Assembly (NCBI GenBank): GCA_900549445.1
Contig: UROS01000004.1
Span: 1 to 33,313, forward strand
Direction of reading: 5' to 3'
Source: an uncultured Porphyromonadaceae bacterium
GTDB lineage: Bacteria > Bacteroidota > Bacteroidia > Bacteroidales > Muribaculaceae
DNA length: 33,313 nt
The notes under the pieces were generated by a model. That model had not been told where the DNA came from, did not search any database, and saw only the letters and a list, made by a program, of their open reading frames with translations. A program made the position numbers and the translations under genes. The stretch's first letter is position 1. Every line of letters begins with the position of its first letter. Below, piece by piece: positions 28,067-33,313 of this stretch.

Positions 28067-28987
28067 TCAGCGGATGACGAATTTTTCGCCCTTGCCCGAG
28101 ATGTAGAGTCCGGCGGGAAGAGCAGCGGTTGCCTCTTCTATGGTGACTCCGCTCATAACCTTGTAGCCCTGGAGGTTATAAATATCAGTGATTCCCGATT
28201 CACTGTCGTTGCCGATAGTGCTGATAATCGAGGTCTCGCCGTCGTTTCTGAGGACTACGGCGGTGATGTTGAAGGGATTGCCTGACTCCTGGTTGGCCTG
28301 AATCATGAGGGCGTTGACGGAGGCGAGCGCATCTTTCACGTTGATGTCTTTGAGGTCGATGGTGGCCATTGTGGCAGTGTGGACAATCTGGCTGTTGTCG
28401 GCCCATACGGAGTTGGGATCATCCCAGTTTGTGAGTACTTTCATGAAGTAGCCGGTGAAGTCGGCGTTGTCGTCGGAGATGTAAATGTCCATGTAGCGCT
28501 GTCCTGCGTAGGTGTTGAAGGCTGTTTTGAACAGTTCGAGGGTTTTCCAGTTGTCGACCCAGAAGTATCCGCCCCATATGGCGCCCTCGGGCATGTTGAA
28601 GCCGTCGTTGCAGATGCTTGCGGAGGTCATGGAGAAGTCGCCGCACACTTCGAGGCCGGTTTCGCGGAGGGTTGCGAGCATATCCTCGGTGATATATGCC
28701 TTGAAGTCGGTGGCGTTCAGCTCGGCGGCTTTGAAGAGGGCGCTTCCGGGGAGCCACTGACCGTCAGACTTGATTTCGATGGCGCTTTTGGGGTCGGTGA
28801 AGGTGAGATAGATGTAGTCGCCGACGCTGACGCCTTGTTCAAAGTCGGCGGCGGGAACAGAGAAGGTTGCTGACCAGGAGACCTCTTTGGGTTCGCCGGA
28901 ATAGAGGGTCTTTACGGTCTCCACCTCCGCCATTGCGGGGAGTACGGCAGCCAAAGCGACTGCGGAAGCGAGTAAAATTTTCTTCAT
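28067..28987 (-). CDS. Secreted protein of unknown function with a sorting-domain-like C terminus
   Basis: 306 residues with a clear signal peptide (about 1-20, ending PAMA). The first half is a beta-rich module (DYIYLTFTDP, then YITEDMLATLRETGLEVCGDFSMTSASI), a pattern I associate with small binding modules repeated in Bacteroidetes secreted proteins. The second module (about 125-255) holds GGYFWVDNW and LMIQANQESGNPFNITAVVLRN. The last 45 residues (GITDIYNLQGYKV...ALPAGLYI...KFVIR) resemble a type IX secretion sorting domain. No catalytic motif is recognised. It follows the GH32 gene but is separated from it by a long hairpin, so it may be expressed at a lower level or separately. Confidence 0.75.
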   Translation of the reverse strand: MKKILLASAVALAAVLPAMAEVETVKTLYSGEPKEVSWSATFSVPAADFEQGVSVGDYIYLTFTDPKSAIEIKSDGQWLPGSALFKAAELNATDFKAYITEDMLATLRETGLEVCGDFSMTSASICNDGFNMPEGAIWGGYFWVDNWKTLELFKTAFNTYAGQRYMDIYISDDNADFTGYFMKVLTNWDDPNSVWADNSQIVHTATMATIDLKDINVKDALASVNALMIQANQESGNPFNITAVVLRNDGETSIISTIGNDSESGITDIYNLQGYKVMSGVTIEEATAALPAGLYISGKGEKFVIR

Positions 28988-29009
28988 GACAGTTTTGTGT
29001 TTTGGAAAT

Positions 29010-29053
29010 CCGGCTCCGCCCGGAGGGCAGACACCGCTGTCTGGCGGAGCCGG
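29010..29053 (-). terminator. Long hairpin after the GH32 gene
   Basis: CCGGCTCCGCC (29010-29020) pairs perfectly with GGCGGAGCCGG (29043-29053). A second inner stem, CAGACA/TGTCTG (29028-29033 with 29038-29043), overlaps it by one base. It lies about 30 bases after the GH32 stop codon in the minus direction. Downstream T content is low, so it may act as a leaky terminator or an mRNA end stabiliser. Confidence 0.6.
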
Positions 29054-29083
29054 AGGATGGTTGAATTGTTGGTTGATTGTTGG

Positions 29084-30613
29084 TTATTTGCTTGAAACTT
29101 TAAGGTCTGTGACGGCAACGGAGCCGCTGTAGCAGTTGACCGACCAGCAGTTGCGGGCGGTGCCGTAGACGCGGGTGGTGTATGCCACGGTTTCGTTGAT
29201 ATACATTGTCATCACGGAATTGTCGGTTATGATGGTGATGTTGTAGACGCCGTCGGCGGGGGTATTGAAGTTGTAGCCGTCGGTGTTGGGGACGAAACCA
29301 GCGCCGCCTTCCTCCTCATAGTTGATTTTCCTGACGGATTCGCTTTCGGGGTTGACGATTATCGAGTAGTATTTATCTGAATCGCTTCCGCGGGCGAATG
29401 AAACGCCGAACTTGTCCCACGGCGAGGAGGTGGTGAGCTGAAACGAAATTCGGTTCTCGGTTCCGAGGCGCGGGAGCAGCTTATGCTCGTCGCCGGTGAG
29501 GGTAAAGTCCGCTTCCGCCTTGTAATCAGAGAGAAGCGAGGCGATTGCGGGCACTTCGGCGAGCGAGAGGGTGCCGTTGGCATTCTGTACGAGTTTGTGG
29601 GCCACGAGATTGCCGGCCCAGTCGGCGTTGCCGGTGTTGCTGCTGCCGGCGCGTGTGGCGCACCATCCCCATATGTAGCGGTCGGTGCCGTCGGATGCGG
29701 TCTTGCCTGCATAGAAGCCGCGCGAGTCGAGGAATCCCTCCTTCGAGTCGGGCCAGATGCCGGCGTCGTTGGCGGTACAGGCTTTCAGTTCGTCGAGGGT
29801 GCGACCCTTGAAGTACTGCACGCGGCGGACAGCGTCGTGCTGCTCGGAATAGACGAGATACCACCAGTCGCCCATCTTGAAGAGGTCAGGACACTCGTAG
29901 AAGCGATCCCACATCATTGTCATGAACACGCCTGCCGAAGTCCAGTCGAGAAGGTCGGGCGAGGTGTATTCGGCGAGTACGCCCTTGCCGTTGAGGCGGG
30001 TCGACACGAGCAGGTGGAAGAGACTGTCGTCGCCTTTGAACACGAACGGATCGCGGAAATCGCTGTTACTGTACGTTTCGCCGCCGGAGATAATGAGTTC
30101 ACGGTTCTTTTCCCAGGTTTTGAAATCGCGTGAGGTGGCGAGCATTACCGCCTCGTTTATACCGGCGGTTGAGGCCGGGTTGGGGGAGTGGGCCGTATAG
30201 AAAGTGTAATACACACCGTCGTTGTAGATGGTCGATCCGGTTCCGAGAGCAGCGTCGAGTTCGGTGGCGCTTCCGCAGGGGATGAGTTCGCCCATCGACC
30301 GGTAGGATGCGGCATCAGAAGTGCTCACGCACCAGATGGGATGGTAGGTCACCGCCTGGTTGGGACGGAAGTCCTGAAGATACATGATTTTGAAATCTTT
30401 TGCCACGGGGTCGAAGAAAGGCATCGGGTCGCCTACATAGCCCACGTAGGGCTTGTAGTAGATATTCTGGCTCATGCCCTCGCCGGTGTCGAGAAACACG
30501 TCAGTGTTGGCAAGATTGCGGTCGGTGATTACCGGATCATCGTCGCTGCAGGCCGCAAGGGTCATAATCGCCGCGGCGATTGCGGGGGCTGTGAAAAGCA
30601 TATACTGTTTCAT
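29084..30613 (-). CDS. GH32 fructan hydrolase lipoprotein (levanase/inulinase type)
   Basis: Surface lipoprotein of 509 residues; the lipobox cysteine at 22 is followed by SDDD. I took the ATG at 30613 because it gives this signal; the frame runs 32 codons further upstream without one. The GH32 catalytic triad is recognisable: nucleophile D62 in YVGDPMPFFD (a reduced form of the family's NDPNG motif), D188 in FRDPF, and acid/base E240 in YECPDLF. The C-terminal part (about 350-509) is the usual GH32 beta-sandwich. It lies 8 bases after the DUF4960 gene, in an operon with SusD. This order matches Bacteroides fructan loci, where a surface GH32 cuts levan. Endo versus exo action and levan versus inulin cannot be told from sequence. 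Confidence 0.88.
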   Translation of the reverse strand: MKQYMLFTAPAIAAAIMTLAACSDDDPVITDRNLANTDVFLDTGEGMSQNIYYKPYVGYVGDPMPFFDPVAKDFKIMYLQDFRPNQAVTYHPIWCVSTSDAASYRSMGELIPCGSATELDAALGTGSTIYNDGVYYTFYTAHSPNPASTAGINEAVMLATSRDFKTWEKNRELIISGGETYSNSDFRDPFVFKGDDSLFHLLVSTRLNGKGVLAEYTSPDLLDWTSAGVFMTMMWDRFYECPDLFKMGDWWYLVYSEQHDAVRRVQYFKGRTLDELKACTANDAGIWPDSKEGFLDSRGFYAGKTASDGTDRYIWGWCATRAGSSNTGNADWAGNLVAHKLVQNANGTLSLAEVPAIASLLSDYKAEADFTLTGDEHKLLPRLGTENRISFQLTTSSPWDKFGVSFARGSDSDKYYSIIVNPESESVRKINYEEEGGAGFVPNTDGYNFNTPADGVYNITIITDNSVMTMYINETVAYTTRVYGTARNCWSVNCYSGSVAVTDLKVSSK

Positions 30614-30621
30614 GATTCTGA

Positions 30622-31995
30622 TTATTGGCAGAGGTAGTTGATGGCGTTCTTTGTCATGTTGATCATATTGCTGCGGTAGAGATTGTCGGCGCCGTTGCGG
30701 TCGTACCATTCGTAGGATGGAGTGCCGATGGTGATTACGCGGCCGGAGGTGAAGCCTTTCAGAGCCTCGTAGGGCTCGAATTCAGCAATGGTCACGCGGT
30801 TGATGTCGTAGGAGTCGCCCGAGGCGAGTGCCTTTGCGCCCGTTCTCTCCTCCCATCCGGCCATAGAGCCGTAGGGATCCCAGTCCACACCCCACTGAAG
30901 AGTGCGGTTGGTGTTGGAGCACCCTTTCGCGAGAAGAATTATTCGGCCGTCGGCGTCGGGGGTCAGACCTTCGTAGAGAGGATGCGATTCATGGCCGGTT
31001 ATTGTGAAGCCGAGGTCATCTGTAAGGGTCTCGAAAGAGTCGCCGCCGAACATATTGTTGGGACTCTGCTGGTCGCGGGCAATGCGCCATACATCGTTGA
31101 TGTAACGTGCGCCGTCGCGCGAGGCGAGGATTGCGCCGCCGTGGAGCCAGTAGCTGTTGAAGAAGTCGCGGGAGTCCCAGAGCGTGCCCGGCCAGTCTGT
31201 CCAGTCGAAGTGGCACCATATCATTGTGAAGTCATCGAGCTTCACGCGGCCGTCGATAATGTCCTGGATGGTGATGTAGCGTGAGTTAGGCACGTTCTCG
31301 AGCATCCAGCGGCATGCTGCTTTCGCCTCGTCGCCCAGGCCTTCTACGGAGGAAGCATTGCCGATGAACGCTTTGGGCGCCTGCGACATGTCGTCCTGAA
31401 CAACCGTAACGGTATATTCTACTACGGCGGTGCGCTGTGTGGCGGTGAAGACCACAGGCTGCGAGAAATCGAGCAGCGAGCCGGATTCGGGGGTAACGGT
31501 TGTGCCCTCGTTGACAGTGTAGGATACCTGCATAGCTGTCACGTCGGCCTCCATGGGAACGAAGCACTGGATTGTGCGGGCGAGATTGTCGATTGTGGCG
31601 GAATATTTGCCGTTGAGCACGAAGGTGAGGAACTCTACGTTGTCGTGCTTCACCGAGAGGGTGTAGGAGCTGAACACGTTGCCGTTGACCACTTTGATGG
31701 CGCGGGGAACGGTTCCGTCGAAGAGAGTCCCCACGGGATAGTCGCAGGAGGCTCCCCGGCTGAGGGTGATTGCGTCGACACGGAGAGCGGTCAGGTCGAC
31801 GTCGGTCGACACGTTGACGCTTATCACTTTCGCAGTGTGGTCTATCACACCGTCGAATCCGCTTATAGTCACGGATTCCACACGGGTTTCGCCGTCAAGA
31901 CTAAGGCCGGAGGTGTTGTCGTCGTCGCAGGCTGTCAGCGCCATGCCGAACGCCGCCAGCAGCATTATGCAGATTGTTCTGATATAAGTTTTCAT
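30622..31995 (-). CDS. DUF4960-type surface glycan-binding lipoprotein (fructan locus)
   Basis: Lipoprotein of 457 residues; the lipobox cysteine at 23 is followed by DDDN. The N-terminal half has two beta-sandwich domains similar to DUF5018 (VTISGFDGVIDHTAKVISVNVSTDVDLTALRV, and FVLNGKYSATIDNLARTIQCFVPMEADVTAMQVSY). The C-terminal half (about 205-457) is a mixed alpha/beta domain typical of DUF4960 (KAFIGNASSVEGLGDEAKAACRWML, WCHFDWTDWPG). Members sit between SusD and GH32 in Bacteroides fructan loci and act as the glycan-binding partner at the surface. It is 14 bases after SusD and 8 bases before GH32 in this operon. Fructan binding here is inference. Confidence 0.82.
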   Translation of the reverse strand: MKTYIRTICIMLLAAFGMALTACDDDNTSGLSLDGETRVESVTISGFDGVIDHTAKVISVNVSTDVDLTALRVDAITLSRGASCDYPVGTLFDGTVPRAIKVVNGNVFSSYTLSVKHDNVEFLTFVLNGKYSATIDNLARTIQCFVPMEADVTAMQVSYTVNEGTTVTPESGSLLDFSQPVVFTATQRTAVVEYTVTVVQDDMSQAPKAFIGNASSVEGLGDEAKAACRWMLENVPNSRYITIQDIIDGRVKLDDFTMIWCHFDWTDWPGTLWDSRDFFNSYWLHGGAILASRDGARYINDVWRIARDQQSPNNMFGGDSFETLTDDLGFTITGHESHPLYEGLTPDADGRIILLAKGCSNTNRTLQWGVDWDPYGSMAGWEERTGAKALASGDSYDINRVTIAEFEPYEALKGFTSGRVITIGTPSYEWYDRNGADNLYRSNMINMTKNAINYLCQ

Positions 31996-32009
31996 GATTC
32001 AGGAGGAAA

Positions 32010-33286
32010 TTACCAGTTACCGATATTCTGTTTGTAATGGCCGTTTGAAGCGCTGAGCTGCGAGAACGGTATGGGGAGATACTCGTTTTTGTTCGGAGTG
32101 AAGTTGGCGGTGGAGTATATCGCGCAGTTGTCGGCCTCGTCGGCGTAATATTTGTTGAGCACGGTGTCGGCCTCACCCCAGCGCACGAGGTCGAAGAAGC
32201 GGTCGCTCTCCATGGCCATCTCCAGACGGCGCTCGAATTTCACTATCCTCAGGGCCTGCTCCTGAGAATAAGAACCCGTGTAGGTGTGGATGCGCATACG
32301 CACTCCGTAGTCACGTTCATAATCGGCGATCATGCCGGTGCTCTGCGCGGCGCGGGTGCGGAGGGAGTTGACTATTGAGATCGCCTCGGCAATACCCTGG
32401 TTGAGCTGCACGAGAGCCTCGGCGCGCATAAGGAGCACATCGGCGTAGCGGAGAACGATCCGGTTCATGGGTGAACCCCACCATGCGCCCTTCACGAGGA
32501 ACTCGCCTTCGGGATCGACGTTCTGCTTGAGAGTCACGTAGTAGCCGTAGAGGCCGTTGCTGCGGCTCCAGGTGGCCGACTTGTCCATGATGAAATCCTT
32601 GTTGAACATATAAGGAGTGCCGGGCATGCCGACGGTGAGGAAAAGGCGCGGGTCGGCGTAGTCGGAACGTAGATCGTAGTCGCGGTCGTTGAAAGTGTCG
32701 AAGAGCGGCAGGCCGTTTTCGTCGGTGCGGAAGGCGTTGACGAGGTTCTGGCTCGGCTTGTAGAAGTCGCAGCCGCCGTCGGTGACGCCGGGAATGTTGG
32801 GGACGATAAGGCCGTACGACCAGTTGCAGTTGCCGTGGTTGGTGCCGTCGTTGAAGGAATATTGCATGGCCCATACTGACTCCGGCCCGTTTTCAAATAT
32901 AGGTTCGGGACGGAAATTGTTGTGGAAATCCTGCTCGAGAGCGCAGCCTGATGCAGCCATGATGGCGGGGTCGGTGTATTTCACGACATTGAGCAGGTCT
33001 TCGCGGTCAACGGATGTAACGGCGTTGGTCTTCGGGTCGTCCTGGCGATATGCCTTGTACAGGTAAGTCTTGGAGAGATAAGCGGCAGCCGCAGCGCGGT
33101 TGGGGCGGCCTACCTCATCCTGAATTTCGGGCAGATTGTCGAAAGCGAATTTGAAATCGTCGATAATGAGCTGCCAGCCCTCGTCGTTTGTGTAGCGGGT
33201 GTTTTCGAGGTTGTTGTACTGCTCGGGCGACATTTTCTCGTCGATTGCAAACGGAATGTTTTTGTAGAGACGCTTAAGCAGGAAGT
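32010..33286 (-). CDS. SusD/RagB-type lipoprotein, N terminus missing (fructan locus)
   Basis: Partial gene of 424 residues, open through the right end of true sequence. The N-terminal part with the signal and lipobox is lost; an internal ATG at 33233 is not the start, because the frame continues upstream (FLLKRLYKNIPFAIDEK). The family is clear from AAAAAYLSKTYLYKAYR, from RTRAAQSTGM, from EQALRIVKFERRLEMAMESDRFFDLVRWG, and from the closing YLPIPFSQLSASNGHYKQNIGNW. It is the lid of a SusC transporter expected just beyond the edge. The downstream DUF4960 and GH32 genes point to a fructan as substrate. Confidence 0.93.
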
Positions 33287-33313
33287 CTGTCTCTTATACA
33301 CATCTCCGAGCCC
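33287..33313. other. Illumina Nextera adapter left at the contig end
   Basis: The last 27 bases begin CTGTCTCTTATACACATCT, the Tn5 mosaic end, and continue into the CCGAGCCC of the Nextera read-2 adapter. This is sequencing artefact, not genome. Confidence 0.97.

Noticed and set aside
33110..33301. 63-residue minus-strand frame at the right edge
   Set aside because: It begins in the Nextera adapter and lies out of frame with the SusD gene, which explains the region.

Overview
The window is a piece of a Bacteroidales chromosome. Evidence: SusC/SusD pairs, a hybrid two-component regulator, lipoproteins with acidic residues right after the lipobox cysteine, Bacteroidetes-type -7 boxes (TAnnTTTG), and AT-rich intergenic DNA between fairly GC-rich genes. 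The GC-rich coding sequence fits Muribaculaceae-like or Alistipes-like lineages better than Bacteroides, but the family cannot be fixed from the sequence alone. The right end carries 27 bases of Illumina Nextera adapter (33287-33313), so the true genomic sequence stops at 33286.

Left and centre (364-18952) is a complete xylan utilization locus. A minus-strand hybrid two-component sensor/regulator faces, across a 457-base regulatory gap, a plus-strand run: SusC, SusD, SGBP-type glycan-binding lipoprotein, GH10 xylanase with two tandem carbohydrate-binding modules inside the catalytic domain, a strong internal terminator, a GH35/DUF5597-type hydrolase, a GPH-family sugar transporter, a second GH10 lipoprotein, and a cytoplasmic GH43. 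The logic is surface capture and cutting of xylan, import through SusCD, periplasmic trimming, inner-membrane uptake and cytoplasmic hydrolysis.

At 19217-22159 a GH78 alpha-L-rhamnosidase stands alone. It is driven by a promoter block that is almost identical (41 of 44 bases) to one at 109-152 on the minus strand in front of a truncated gene.

The right part (22174-33286) is all minus strand. It starts (at the right edge) with a truncated SusD, followed by a DUF4960-type glycan-binding lipoprotein and a GH32 fructan hydrolase, the arrangement known from Bacteroides fructan loci; the SusC is off the end. Beyond a hairpin come a secreted protein with a sorting-domain-like C terminus and then, from its own promoter, two overlapping genes for large GLUG-repeat lipoproteins. 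The first of these carries a roughly 214-residue helical insert with a Gly/Ala/Val-rich hydrophobic pair of segments, which looks membrane-active and is the most unusual item here. No tRNA, rRNA, CRISPR array or insertion sequence was seen.
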